Translations under genes and position numbers: made by a program
The notes under the pieces: model-generated
What the model saw: only the letters and a program-made list of their open reading frames with translations
The model's database searches: none
What the model was told of the DNA's origin: nothing
In this document: piece after piece, positions 11,001 through 21,540 of the stretch
Layout: every line of letters begins with the position of its first letter
How positions within the stretch are numbered: position 1 is the first letter of the stretch
NCBI GenBank assembly: GCA_022393335.1
Contig: JAJEKB010020583.1
Span: 401,214-465,213, forward strand
DNA length: 64,000 bases
Source: Macrotrachela quadricornifera
Taxonomy: Eukaryota > Rotifera > Eurotatoria > Philodinida > Philodinidae
Direction: 5' to 3'

Positions 11001-11909
11001 TATAGCTATGAGAGATCCAATATTATTCTTTAAATTTTCGAACTCTTCTTTCGGAATTCGTTGACATCGGTACAAAATGAGCGATCCACTTTCGTTCTTA
11101 CTTAATTGCTCCTTTCCATCATCAAGCCGAGCGCATAGATCAATAATAAAGAATCTAAATATATATAGCAAGGTAATGTCTTCAGTACGCAAAGCTTTGT
11201 TTAGAAGTCTATAGAGAAATGAATCTGCTGTATAATATTTAATTGCATCATTAGGAGTATATGAAGTACGAAAATTGTCAATTTTTTTAAGCTCTTCCTT
11301 ATTATTTCGGTAGTAGGCAGAGCAATAATCTAACATTTCATTTTTTGCTTGATCATCAGTGGGCATTTTTCTCAATACATCAATTAAGAGTTGGTTCCAT
11401 AGAAACGATGCAGATTCCTTCGTAAGATCACGTGTTGACTTCTGTTTATGATCAAACAGACTAAAAGCCATATCTTGTTTCTCAATAAGCTTCATTGTAT
11501 CAGAAATTGATTCAATTAACTTATCACGATCGGTATAAATATCAACAATTTTTCGTGGATATTCAAGAAGAAGATTTGAATGGAGTTCCGCTGTTTCGCA
11601 AAAAACAAAGATGGCACGGATAGAACGTATATTTTGTATTCGCGGTAAAATTATGCGAGCTAATGAACCAGATACCACAAGAAGAACATGTTCTGTCTGA
11701 ATACTCAAAATAATTTCAAGACACTTTTCTGCATCGGTATAAAACTGAGCATTGGTGTTCAGTAATCGAAGCAATTTCTGAGTGGCAAGCGTATCAGAAG
11801 ATTTGGCAAGGCGAGCATCAAGCCAAATTAATTGAAAATCTTCTTTATTTTCCGGTAGTTTATCAAGATCAAGGTTAACTTTAACATCGTGATTTACAAT
11901 GCGCGGCAT
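8058..11909 (-). CDS. Large ART-TPR fusion protein (1283 aa)
   Basis: This single-exon gene fuses an arginine-type mono-ADP-ribosyltransferase domain to a long tetratricopeptide region. Residues 1-130 form an alpha/beta-like leader containing IWLDARL and LLVVSGSLARIILPRI, shared with the gene at 28364. The ART domain spans about residues 150-390. The R-S-E triad is visible: Arg in LILYRCQR (R281), GFLSTSR (S308-T-S310) and EQE (E362 and E364) just before VLFSLGAVFRID. From about residue 410 to 1240 many kinesin-light-chain-like TPRs follow, for example IGSVYNDRQDFERALNYYER near 512. ARTs move ADP-ribose from NAD+ to protein side chains; the TPRs probably select partners. There is no signal peptide or membrane segment, so it is probably intracellular. 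ART-TPR proteins are expanded in bdelloid rotifers. The substrate is unknown. Confidence 0.88.
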   Translation of the reverse strand: MPRIVNHDVKVNLDLDKLPENKEDFQLIWLDARLAKSSDTLATQKLLRLLNTNAQFYTDAEKCLEIILSIQTEHVLLVVSGSLARIILPRIQNIRSIRAIFVFCETAELHSNLLLEYPRKIVDIYTDRDKLIESISDTMKLIEKQDMAFSLFDHKQKSTRDLTKESASFLWNQLLIDVLRKMPTDDQAKNEMLDYCSAYYRNNKEELKKIDNFRTSYTPNDAIKYYTADSFLYRLLNKALRTEDITLLYIFRFFIIDLCARLDDGKEQLSKNESGSLILYRCQRIPKEEFENLKNNIGSLIAINGFLSTSRVEKVSLQFSMSPLSALNDNMIQVQMIIKADPTTLKKVIFADISHQSEFKLEQEVLFSLGAVFRIDECEFDETLSMGKLLLTATDEGSATLQSYLDLQKHQLQIYTPLIYFGRLLMNEMNEVDRAGEYFQMLLKTLPNDHPDIAEVYNQIGAVHYMNAHKLIDRKKDFELSYALEMFEKALDMRQKMFGDNDIHIAFSFNNIGSVYNDRQDFERALNYYERGLQIVENNKIEASIFKANLLCNCGVLKDRMGDDEAALSFYIRADDMYSQYLPIHHPICEKSASSIAALCEKMSDHNGALKYFRRNFEYCKAMLLPTDEKFEDSWLNVVRYSLKLGFEQEAITYLDQVLKICERGSSYMQETSNEYIWCMTQLCEYVMKFDLALNYYKILVQSDRLKLNNFSSIKRIKDNIDDKFDTKYIEILKFRLSTYEELLPTNNVQHASFLMDIGQAFRFINSNNLTYQCYQKAFDILEVQPILVDTKAFLDSWRTLVDIYFHNNDEQSMLSILERALKKCEELSNNEMSGTYFIQYIADKFEMNDDISHAVHYLEKAFTYAEATCSYDDIRSQLQKLLRFYLKTGQEQKVEIYIQRAVNVCEKDPVELCWCHWIVGDWYRIHGMEDKAFQHYEYLLIATERNYLSSKKVLDNIWIDFVLAHPFGTFRFSLRTERMNLDILMSMCRRHLPSLHFKKAILLWEYEALHEEMQRKNAALDVYMGVTETFEKLIYKHDDTRTKQALHYLLSRHQIYANTHDCCPWLKSYQLPHRAMFNFTSAHDKWKCILQRLKMLKMAHIDDQWEFHLKIEYSVLNPELCNILLCEFLQVCRTITHSDENNTSLDTYSIICCLESISHWYLNRGQCLESLFYRQCQLEFEMKIFKMHPHVAWSLWFIGLICQKMTEYNLTLGYFDRAFKIFESKHQKKHNDIQKLEEQISQTKQIMYATDITDVNKSFIKLVNDQQPRCNLKILQVPFHID

Positions 11910-12484
11910 TATTCAGAGAGCGTCTTGTATTTGTGAAAACTAAAGTAAACACATTTTTAAAAAATAATGCTTTCTATACTATTGAACTCTTAGACCAATA
12001 ACATATTGTACTTAATTTTATGAATTAATCCAATGTATGATATCCGCCTCACAGTCTATCTGACAAGAAAAAAAAAACTATTTCTGTATTTCTATCCTCA
12101 TTTATATTTGGTTACAGTTATACCTATTAAAAATAAGGAATACTCTCTACCTGATCATTCGTAATTGAGAAACGATCTGTCAGGAGAAAAACAAAGAAAT
12201 GTATTAGGCGTAAATTAAAACACAACGAAAATGGCAGTCGACACATGATTCTGTTATTTATAAGAGCCCCTTAGACGAATGCATTCTGCCATCAACAAAA
12301 TAAAGAAAAGAAAAATATTTCAGCATGATTAAATGACTTTCTTTGCTGTTATTCAATCCTTTCATGGCCTACTGTAAAAACATCGGAGTGAGAGTGACAA
12401 TCAATCTGAATTTTTACAATAAGCATAAAAGAAATCGATTACAGCTAGTTACAGAGGGTGTGGGGTGAGTTTAAATAAAAGATC
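11910..12484. other. Intergenic, probable promoter side of the ART-TPR gene
   Basis: This AT-rich stretch has no gene. It must contain the promoter of the minus-strand ART-TPR gene, but no core element stands out. The part next to the hammerhead motif may belong to the mobile element that carries it. Confidence 0.35.
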
Positions 12485-12530
12485 TACCACGACGCGTTTC
12501 GTCCTAATTTCAAGAACTCATCAGATGGTT
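12485..12530 (-). ncRNA. Minimal type I hammerhead ribozyme motif
   Basis: Read on the minus strand, all conserved core parts occur in order. CTGATGA is the complement of 12518-12524. Stem II is GTTCT paired with AGGAC around a seven-base loop (12501-12517). GAAA is at 12497-12500. A very short stem III (ACGCGT) ends in the cleavage triplet GTC, with cleavage expected after the C at 12491. Stem I pairs ACCAT (12525-12529) with GTGGT (12486-12490). This arrangement, with stem I open-ended and a tiny stem III, matches the hammerheads of Penelope-like elements and retrozymes, including those reported in rotifers. No reverse transcriptase is visible next to it, so it is probably a fragment or a non-autonomous copy. 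Confidence 0.7.
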
Positions 12531-12845
12531 TATTAGTGTGCATATAGAAAATTCAAAAGAAGTTAAGTTAAAAGAAGTTCAAACTGAACAATTTTCGATA
12601 TTACTTTCATTTGAAATAGTCCAAAGCAGCATTCACTTAAAAGTTTGATCAGAAAATCGCGGTACTTTTTTTAACATAGTATTCAGCGATTTTGTGAAAC
12701 CTCATAAATGGTCGGATTCCCGCGCTTTTTAGAAACCAATACTTTCATCGATCTATCTATGTTTATGTACTTAACTACCTGCTCCTCTACCTATCCGCCT
12801 AACTATCTTTTAGCTTAACAAATCATCTATCTATCTCTTTAATTA

Positions 12846-14002
12846 TTGAGTTGGCACGAAATTTTTTGCATTTTTTTCTTAAATGTCCTAGAACAGCCGA
12901 GAAAGTTCTAAAAGTTTGCATACTAAAAGTATATCTAGAGGGTATGAATATCTTTCGAAGAACAACAAAATTATGGATACGGATGTTGATTTTGAATTAG
13001 AAATAGGCATATCTCATAAGGAGTTGCGTGTGCTTCTGCTTCATGAATTCCGTTTGGATCACAAAGCAACAGAAGCAACCAACAACATATGCAGCACGAT
13101 GGGCAAGGTTGCACTCTCCATCCGTACAGCACAACATCGGTTCAATTGGTTCAAGAACAGTAACTTCGAACTCGACGATTTACTTCATATCGGAAGGCCA
13201 CCAGAGGTGGATATGGACCAATTTTAAGCAGCTTATTGAAGAAGATCCAAGATTGACTATACGGTGTTTAGCAAAGCGACTTGGGTGCTCTCAAAATACA
13301 GTCCAAAGGCATCTGGGTGAATTAGGCAAAACATAGAAATATGGTGTTTGGATACCACATGAAATGTCATCACATTAGCTCCAACAGAGGATTGACGCTT
13401 GCATGAAATTAATGATATTCCATCGCAACTATCAATGGCTACATAAACTTATTACTGGTGATGCGACCTTCATCTAAAGAAGATTATGTTGAGCGTTTGA
13501 TGGGGTGTAAAAGGGATTATTCATTGGAAACTTCTTTCAGCTGGCTGTACCATCACTGCTGATATCTATTACCAATAATTGGATCGAGTTGCAGTAAAAT
13601 TCAAGGGAAAGCAGAAAAGAATCTAGTTTTTACATGATAACGGCAGGCCCCACATTACAAAGTTGACGCATGAAAAATTATTGGAACTTGGATGGGGTTA
13701 TGGTTTCACATCCACCTTATTCTCCAGACTTTGCTCCCACAAATTACCACTTGTACCGTTCTCTGTCTAATCATCTACGCGAGGAAAAATTCGATGACGA
13801 GAACAACCTCAAAATGGACCTTGCCAACTTCTTCGACCAAAACTCCCAGGATTTCTACGAACGAGAGATCCTTTGTTTACCAGAGTGCTGACGACAAGCC
13901 ATAGATAGTAATAGAGCATATATTGTTGAAAGTTAGTTGTAATCTTGAAGTTAAAAAAAAATAAAATTTAAAAAACATGCATAAAATTTCGTGCCAACGC
14001 AA
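12846..14002 (+). mobile_element. mariner-family element with dead transposase
   Basis: Near-identical TIRs (TTGAGTTGGCACGAAATTTT and the inverse of the right end, TTGCGTTGGCACGAAATTTT) are flanked by TA on both sides. That gives a 1157-bp mariner/Tc1-superfamily insertion. Inside, transposase pieces lie in shifting frames: an N-terminal helix-turn-helix region at 12973-13336 with LAKRLGCSQNTVQRHLGELGK, then ITGDATF, HDNGRPHI and HPPYSPDFAPTNYH (13640-13760). Confidence 0.88.
12973..13891 (+). pseudogene. mariner transposase, frameshifted and with premature stops
   Basis: The fragments follow the order of a mariner transposase: paired helix-turn-helix, then the DDD catalytic core. A frameshift near 13222 moves the reading frame from GRPPEVDMD to KQLIEEDPRLTIRCL. 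Stops follow after ELGKT (about 13335) and again in the core. The usual catalytic Asp in the SPDLAPSDYH-type block is Asn here (PTNYH), and the Glu after TGD is Ala. The enzyme cannot be active. The final block reads LREEKF..NFFDQNSQDFYERE near the 3' end. Confidence 0.85.
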
Positions 14003-14004
14003 TA

Positions 14005-14559
14005 CATAGTTCTATGCATACGCATCATATACAACATCTGTTAAACAAGATGTAATATAAAAAAGATCAAGTTTGTAATAGTGATTGCAAAAGCACTTTT
14101 CTTGAAATTATATAGTGACTATGCACATATAGAAAGATTAAAATGTAAAATTAACAGCATAGATACAAAATCATTAGTGAGTTATAATGGTAGACATATG
14201 ATCAATCCACATCAGTCTACAGTATATCAAAAACAAGAGAACATATTATCATAAAATAAAAATGAATATTAACCCATTAACTGTTAAGTTTTTTCAGTAA
14301 CTAAAAATCTTTTTACTCAGTAGTTTTTACTAGTTCATAGTTATTGATGACTAATAAACCTCTTGTTCATATATATCTTTTATTCTTTTTTATAAAATAA
14401 ATGTTACTTTTTACTAACAAAGAGCAAAACATTTTTTTCTTTGAGTATTTCCACAGTTGACCGTTTTGTTCAAAAGTTTAGTGCAGTATGATATATATGA
14501 AAACGTAGATTTATGCAAAATCTGACATTGGAAACCATGCATTCGTATGTTATTTGAAT
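14005..14559. other. Intergenic, no gene seen
   Basis: AT-rich stretch between the mariner element and the minisatellite element. No open frame, splice-linked exon or repeat pair stands out. Confidence 0.4.
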
Positions 14560-14965
14560 CCATGACTGGTGCTCCCCGGACATTTACTCTCCGGATACTT
14601 GCTCCCCAAGGACAGTTGCTCTCCGGACAGTTGCTCCCCAAGGACAGTTGCTCCCCGGATACTTGCTCTCCAAGGACACTTGCTCCCCAGGGACATTTGC
14701 TTTCGAGGCCCAGATCTAGTCCCAATGAAAACCGAAACTCACTCTCTGTCTCGATCTCACCCACATCTACGTCCCCATCCACATCTATGCCCTCACCCAC
14801 ATCTATGTCCCCATCCACATCTATGCCCTCACCCACATCTACGCCCTCACCCTCACTCAGACTTGCGCCTACACCCGCATCTACTTGGGGAGCAAGTGTC
14901 CGGGGAGCAAGTGTCCGGAGAGCAAATGTCCGGGGAGCAACTGTCTGGGGAGCACCAGTCCGGCT
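14560..14965. repeat. Fold-back element with inverted minisatellite arms
   Basis: The left arm (about 14568-14700) is an array of GTTGCTCCCCRRGGACA-like units. The centre (about 14755-14880) is a second array of CACCCACATCTAYG-type units alternating with CCCCAT or CCCTCA. The right arm (about 14885-14965) is the left array inverted (GGGGAGCAAGTGTCCG units). Outer ends pair as ACTGGTGCTCCCC. Frames up to 202 codons stay open only because the unit length is a multiple of three. This repeat-only structure resembles fold-back (FB-type) elements. Confidence 0.75.
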
Positions 14966-15082
14966 CCCATGTTGTTTCAAGTCATCTTCGGTTGCTCTGA
15001 ATTCTCGTATGACCACAAACAAAATATCGTCTTCTTGAACGTTCTCTGTTTGAGTTTGGAAGAGTTATGGACGGAGTATTCT

Positions 15083-15222
15083 ATAATTTCGTCCCGTAAC
15101 TTTTGCCCTACATAATTCGTCCCAAATCTTCATCCACCCTTACCTAGATGTATCCCTCGCCCTCACTCTTATCCTTATCCTCAAGAACTGTATAGAATAA
15201 AAAGTAACGGGACGAAATGAAT
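15083..15222. mobile_element. Small MITE (about 140 bp)
   Basis: ATTTCGTCCCGTAACTTTT at the left and AAAGTAACGGGACGAAAT at the right are inverted copies that differ at one base. Nothing coding lies between them. I could not see a clear target-site duplication. Confidence 0.6.
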
Positions 15223-16730
15223 GGTTATCTAAAAAATACAGTTGATGCAGAAGAATATTATTAATAGAACACATGAAAATCAGAAAATATCTTAGGTTAT
15301 CACAGAACGTTGGAAATGACCTATTACATACAGAAAAAAATAGTTTATTAATTATATTCTTTATTTTTTTCATAAAGATTGCTCTGACGCCTATAGACGT
15401 CGATAACAGTCAACGGGTTAAAAAGATTCAAATTTCAACTCGGACTTTTGATTCATCGGACCACAGTGCAAAGAAACAAGTATCAATGGTTCAATAGATC
15501 GTGAGCCAGTTAGATGTATAATCAGTTCTACTGGTATCCAGCCCCCAATTCTAACTGGGAACTGATACACACTTACTTTCCAGGAACTTTTCATTTTTCG
15601 GGAAGTCCTTGAGGATTTTGCAAGGGAGGGTCCGCAAGGGAATATATCTCGTAATAAAATCCTCAACGTAAAGAATTTCAACTTATCATCTTGGACTGGT
15701 TGCGGTGCTAGTTGTTATCAATAGCAATATTGTATTAATATTATGGTATACCTTCACAGATTTATTTCGTATCGGGTAAGTCCTATCCATTTCAAAGTTA
15801 TCTTAGTCTAGCACTGCAAAACTCATAATGCCGTGCCATACTTTTTTGTTGGTCTGATTGTAGTGTCTGACTATTGGCAAACCTGACAGTCACAGATAAA
15901 TTTATTTAAGTTTAAAGCTAAGGCTAAAAGCACTACTAACAATCGACTTTAGTTGTGATAGTTTTGGATTTTACCAACTCTTTGGATTTTTTGAGATTCC
16001 ACGGATTTTTCTGGATTTAAATCCCAAAAAATCCGCTTTTTTCCCTTTGAGAAACTATCAAGAAAAAGAATTTTTCAAAAAAGGAAGGAATCTTCTAGAA
16101 ATATTGTGCTGTGATCAAATTTAGTATGACATCCAAGGAGAAACAATAAAACTGAGTTTAAACGAGTAAAATAATTTTCAAACTATTACATGACCACCTT
16201 GCAAAATCGTGTTTGGGATTTTACAGTGAATATAAACAGAGAATAGATTTCAAAGATGACAAATTATCTCCTTGAATGTGCGGTGTATTTCCATGAGGTT
16301 ACCATCACAATATCTTAATAACTCTCATTTTATTTTTGCAGATCACACATACACCTTATCCATATAGTAAGTCTATTCCATATAACAATCACAAAAATTG
16401 GTATATGATTAAATCTATTTATTAATTGGGATATCAGAGATACGCAACTATAATCACCGAAAAAAATAGTTAAGGTCATTATATTTTTGAATATAGTAGT
16501 TATTTATTTGTTTGTATTCTTTCGTTTCTCAATAAGAAAAAAAAATGAATACTATAAATGTATTTTCCTCATTTTTTTGTGAAAAGAAATCATCCATTGA
16601 TTACAATATAAGCCTTGATTATAGATTAAGTATAACAAAAGGATGTATTATTATTGAGGAAAAAAAAACAGGAAAGTACCATTGTAGCAACAGCAAAGAT
16701 TCAGTCAATGATGCATTGATAAAGAACTAT
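15223..16730. other. Intergenic, no supported gene
   Basis: An 87-codon minus-strand frame at 15418-15681 has no recognisable domain. Around 15960-16040 the phrases ttggatttt and ggattttt(c/t)tgga recur as a short AT-rich low-complexity patch. Nothing else is supportable. Confidence 0.4.
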
Positions 16731-17408
16731 TTACCAGTCAAAATGACAATTACATTCCATTCCTATATTATTTAAAGTTTCTTTACTTTGCGAACGCTTC
16801 GCAATCGGATTGTCACCACTTACATTAAGTTTTTTGAGATTCTTAAAATTTTTCAATGCAAGTTTAATAGATGTGAGACTATTTTCTGTGATTTGATTTG
16901 AAAATAAATTCACATATTCCATTGTATTTGGCAGTGATACAAGTAAGAATTCAAAGCCAGTATCTGTAATTTGATTTACACCTAGATTGAGATGTTTGAG
17001 ATTTGTATCTTGTAAAACATTGCTCAAATAGCCAAGACCAATATCACCAATCTGATTATTCCATAAGTCAAGTTCAATCAAATTATTACAACCTTGTAAA
17101 GAAAGTAAACAGACTGCTCCATCGTTACCGAGATTATTATTACCAAGATGAAGATAAGTAAGACAGTTAGTTCGTAGAATACGTGAAAGATGAGGAGCAC
17201 ATCGTGGACCAAGCCAATTTTCCCATAAAGATAGTTTAGAACAGCAAATTTCTCCATATTCAAATGTATTGGCCAATATACATATATCTGCTTCGTTTAT
17301 TGTTTGTTTTTCTAAACGAACACATTCGTCTGTGTTGCGTTTTTCATTGAACAAATTTTTCAATCGTTCTTCTGACCACCCTATAAGTACAAAAGTTTTT
17401 TTTTTCAT
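16731..17408 (-). CDS. Leucine-rich repeat protein, NLRC/ribonuclease-inhibitor type
   Basis: Five LRRs of the 28-29 residue ribonuclease-inhibitor type are visible, with cores such as LTYLHLGNNNLGNDGA, LIELDLWNNQIGDIGL, LKHLNLGVNQITDTGF and MEYVNLFSNQITENSL. Each has the xLxLxxNxI signature. I take the Met at 17408 (MKKKTFVLIGWSEERL) as the start because the residues before it look like untranslated or intronic sequence; the frame is open from 17471. No NACHT, signal peptide or membrane segment is present, so this is either a short LRR adaptor-like protein or the last exon of a longer one. Binding partner unknown. Confidence 0.7.
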   Translation of the reverse strand: MKKKTFVLIGWSEERLKNLFNEKRNTDECVRLEKQTINEADICILANTFEYGEICCSKLSLWENWLGPRCAPHLSRILRTNCLTYLHLGNNNLGNDGAVCLLSLQGCNNLIELDLWNNQIGDIGLGYLSNVLQDTNLKHLNLGVNQITDTGFEFLLVSLPNTMEYVNLFSNQITENSLTSIKLALKNFKNLKKLNVSGDNPIAKRSQSKETLNNIGMECNCHFDW

Positions 17409-17471
17409 TATCTCGACATACAATTTCGAGTATACATGTACATGCTTATTTGCATTTTTGGAGCAATTCAA

Positions 17472-18475
17472 AAGCTAAGGAGAAAGGGTATATGACTGCG
17501 ATGAAAATTTATTAAAGATATAAATTTTAAAAAATAGTAGAAACATTATCTCAGTTGTAAATTATTAATTTTCTCTGACAGATAAAGAGCAGAAAAAGAA
17601 GGCTTTTAACTAGTGAGTTACCATAAAATCAGAGTTACTCACGCACCCTATGACATTCAAATGCAATTCGCTGATTTGGATTTAGGAAGATATGTTTCAT
17701 TAACATAGCTAAGAGATTATACAGAATATATATAGATCATGTATCGATTTTTTCAACAGTCAAAGCTATTTAAAAGGATACATGAATTATTATAATATCC
17801 TTGATGACTCGTTTAATAGTGTAACCTATTCGACATCTACATATTATTCAACAGACTTAATCAAAATTACCTCTTACAAATGGTTCACCTTGTACAAACA
17901 ATTCGTAATAGAAGATGCGGAACTAAGTTTTTTAGCGAAAAATTTGCATGAAAATCTGTTTTTTACAGTAGTTATATTAGAAATATTTATTCAATCAAAA
18001 TAACATTCTTTTCTCACATACATGACAGTCATGTACAGACATTCTCACTTTCCACGACGGACATATATATCAAATTCTTGTCAAATTGAACATACCAAAA
18101 TAGATTTACAAATAAGTCCAAAACTTCAATGTTTTCTCCTATTTAATGAAAAAAAAAATATCACAGTTTGATCGTTCATATACTCATTTTAATCTTGAGA
18201 CTGTTATCAGAACAAAGCAATTTTCATTTAAATCTCTTGGAGACAATGATCGATAGTACATATCAGCTATTGTTCAGTAATGAAAATGTTCTCTCCATAA
18301 AAACCTGTTATGATCTATAACATAATAAAGTATTCTATTTGCCATCTTTCTTTCTGTCATAGAAATCCTTCTCAGATATTTCTTTCTCTTCTAGATAATT
18401 ATTATAAATGTTGTATATAGTTACCCTGAGATAATTGTACTGCATTGGTTGAAAAAGATCTTGTTCTCAAAGAGT
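17472..18475. other. Intergenic, no supported gene
   Basis: AT-rich. A 73-codon frame at 17782-18003 has no domain. Short first exons for the upstream LRR gene could hide here, but I cannot link one by phase. Confidence 0.35.
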
Positions 18476-19709
18476 TTATTGGATTTTCATATGAAAAACT
18501 ATGTAAATATTATCTTGCGTATGAAGAATCAGTATTACTGCAACGTTAGATAGTGTCATATCACATCTTTTATACTTACCATCATCAGACACGACAGGCA
18601 TAGTTGCATTGGGAAAAGAACTGACTAATAATTGTTGAGGTGGTGAACAATCACCAAGGTGAAATGTAATTGTGTATGGATCTTCAATGATATCGTAGAC
18701 CATGAGACATGTACCAGAGGGAAGAATTAATTCTTGTTCATCGGTATAATCTGAATGTTTAGTAATATTCTTGGCCAAACATGTGTCGATAGCTAAGATT
18801 GAACGAAGAGGCGAGTGTGTTCGACTATCAATTGAACAGCCACCAAAATCTCCCGCAATCTTTGCTGATTTCGTACATGATGTAATCTGCCACCAGGTCA
18901 ACAAAGATCCTCGTTTCATCGATTGACGCAGATCTTGCTTTACACCACGCCATAATGTTTTCTGTCGTGGTGCCCAACTAAGAAAAGCATAATTGAAATT
19001 AAGAGAATAATTACGATTAGAAAACATTCCTAAATCTTGTCACTAAAAGATACTTAATATGAGTCAAATGAAAGAAAAGGAGCATTGGTTAGATGTTAGT
19101 TGTCATTGTTATGACGTTATCATAGATGTCTTCCTTTCCACTATTTTAAGCAACATTCGATTGCTTCCTTTTCTCTCGATACAAATCGCATATGTCGTCT
19201 CTTGTAATTTTTAGTGACTCCTTCGTAAGTGGTTGACAATTTTACACAAACATGAAAAAGTATCAATAGTACTTCAAGTTTTCTGCTGAAACTTACAAGA
19301 ATGTATATAACACTTACGGAAGTTTAAACAATGCAGTATAGAATAATTTGAGATAAGGAAAGAAATGTAGAAGTTCATCATGATTACGTGTTCGAAGTGC
19401 TTCGTTCACCTGTTTGTAGAGTGGTGTTGACATTGTATAGAGACGAATAGCAGCTGATTCGTCAGGTGTAAGATTGTCCAATGGATGTTGACTATAGTTT
19501 ATAGCTTTACTTATATATGTCATAAAATTCTCACCAAAAATTAAAATTAATGATTCGCTTATTTCTTCCAGGGACGAAACTCTTTCGTCTTCAATACAAT
19601 CCAACGGATTGCTGTCGCTTATGATCTCCTCATGAACATTCTCGTCGGTAACAATACGCATATGGTGGTTATAAGATCTTTCTGCTTCATTGTCGACAGA
19701 TCTAGCCAT
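18476..19709 (-). CDS. Arginine-type mono-ADP-ribosyltransferase (three exons)
   Basis: This is a compact ART of the animal/bdelloid NAD:arginine ADP-ribosyltransferase family. Exon 1 is 19709-19318 (LTPDESAAIRLYTM, then YLKLFYTALFKL). Exon 2 is 18977-18580 (KTLWRGVKQDL, WWQITSCTKS, YTDEQELILPSGT). Exon 3 is 18537-18476 (NIYIVFHMKIQ). Introns are 340 nt (GTAAGT..CTTAG) and 42 nt (GTAAGT, branch-like CTAAC, TTGCAG). All phases match, giving about 283 aa. The triad is present: Arg in LWRGV, Ser in ITSC, and ExE as EQE before LILPSGT. The short intron keeps the frame open, so unspliced sequence misleadingly reads through. There is no signal peptide in exon 1, so it is probably intracellular. Target unknown. 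Confidence 0.85.
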
Positions 19710-20280
19710 AGATTATTGTTATCAGCGTGGAAATTCCAAGTGATGATAAATTTTAAAAAAACCAATATAAAACAAATCTGTCTACTTATAAAATAAATAA
19801 TAAATAATTTTTTTTATAAAAAACTAATTTTTAATATTTAACAGTACACAAAAAATGATGATATTATAAACGCAAATGAAATATGCATAAATATTTTCTT
19901 TTCTTACATTTTTTCATGTATTGGTTGTATTTATATTTATTTCGTAAAGTAAAGAAAAAGTAACGCATTTGGTTTTTATACCACGTGCGTATTAATCGTC
20001 TTGATAAGACAAAAAATGGTTTATGATAACACTAATATAATATCATTCTGTTCTTTTTTCTATGAAAAAAAAACAAAATGTTGTTATTCATCAGAGGACA
20101 ATCAGATTGGTTAACATAGCTGACTCACTATAGGAACGAGAACCATCGAAATAATACTTTTTGTTCGAGCTCGTCTATTCCCTATAGATGGAGTCTCATA
20201 GTACAGCAGTATCAAACTTGTATATATGTAATACTTGAATTCAACTTTCAAGTTTGACACTATTGACATTTTCTGGAGGA

Positions 20281-21540
20281 CATTATAGCACAAATTCAAG
20301 AAGGAAAGAAAGATGTGGAATGATTGTAATCGAAATATTTTTCTATTAACCTACGACAGAAAGTCATTGCGAATGTAATTTTATTGACATAATGTGATGA
20401 AAGATCCATATCTGTAGAAAGGTAATTGTAAAACTAGTCAGATATCGAGAGGTCCTTATTTTTTTTATTACGGTAAACGGCAAAATCATATATTTTATGT
20501 TAACTGTGAGTTCTCTTCGACATACAAACTTATATATTGACGAAAATGAATAAGAATGAATGAGATATTCTTACGAGGGAACTACTCCAACTGATTCCGA
20601 GCTTTTGGCTTGATCTTTTGGTTATGGGGAGGCCTCAGTGAGACTAAGAAAACTCAGAAAGCATTCGTCCCCATGGCCTGTTGTTCCCGAGATATGACCA
20701 AATATATATCGTAAAAGAAAGGGAATTTTTCATTTTTGAAGATTTTTTTGTCTAAATAGTTCTATATTAGTCTTTATATAAATAATTGAAGTAATTGCTA
20801 TTGTACAGGATTTTTAAACACATAATTCTGTTGAAATGCTAAAGATCAAATTATAGTTATTTAACACTTGGTGGTATGTGATGTGCTAGAGATACTTATC
20901 AACCAAAAGGAAATAAGCAAATTCAAAAGCTCATCGAGTAATTTTTTTGAAACTATTCAAACTTTCTTGTCTACTTCATCGCTCAAAATTTACGATGAAT
21001 CTACATATGTTGTTCTGGGCGTCGAAATGTGCTTTGTTTTAATCACTTCTACGTAAACTATCATTATCGTTAAACTTGCTTTTTTTCCTCATATGTGACT
21101 TAAAATATTGTTTCATTTTGTGTTTTCGGTAGATTAAGAAATTCATTGTTGTTGAAGTTTTAATTTTCATAATCTAGATTAGTTGAAGATGCAAATGTTG
21201 AACACTTTAGTAGCTGTAATTGAATCATTTTTTCTGATATACTCTAGGTTTCACAGTAATAGGAAAACATACGCATACCAATTTCAAAATTTGAAAAATA
21301 TATGCTTTTTTATGGCATGGTTTCAGTCATATCTCGGGAACAGCACGCCATGGGGACGAACGCTTCTAGGGTCTTCTTAGTCTCATTGAGGCCTCCCCAT
21401 AGCCAAAAGCTCGGAATCAGTTGGAGTAGTTCCCTCGTTAGCCGTTTTTGCGCGAATTAAAAAGATCATATTGGGTTTTATTCATTCTCCTCGAAACATC
21501 AGTTTTTAAGACCAAATAGGTGATTTCATTAAAAGACCTT
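20281..21540. repeat. Dispersed repeat family B, copy 1, split by a Harbinger-like insertion
   Basis: Segments 20281-20573 and 21438-21540 match 53420-54040 in order. Shared phrases include gatgaaagatccatatctgt, ttacggtaa(a/g)cggcaa, gacgaaaatgaa and agatcatattg(g/a)gttttat. In this copy the unit is interrupted by the element at 20574-21437. I cannot tell what family B is; no protein or TIR is evident. Confidence 0.65.
20574..21437. mobile_element. PIF/Harbinger-like fold-back MITE, copy 1
   Basis: The ends CGAGGGAACTACTCCAACTG are inverted copies extending well over 100 bp inward, with ATCTCGGGAACA and GGACGAACGC blocks in both arms. TTA at 20571-20573 and 21438-21440 is a 3-bp duplication, as expected for Harbinger elements. 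The 864-bp element has no transposase. It is related to the element at 36121-36742, sharing CGAGGGAAC termini and the internal GTCCCCAWRGCCTGTTGTT block. Confidence 0.8.

Noticed and set aside
14414..15038. Overlapping open frames of 202, 163 and 143 codons on both strands
   Set aside because: They are products of minisatellite units with lengths divisible by three; composition is purely repeat-derived and no domain or splice signal supports them.
18538..18579. Read-through coding of the 42-nt segment in the classical ART gene
   Set aside because: It stays in frame but begins GTAAGT, has CTAAC and ends TTGCAG, and its removal improves the match to the ART C-terminus, so it is an intron.
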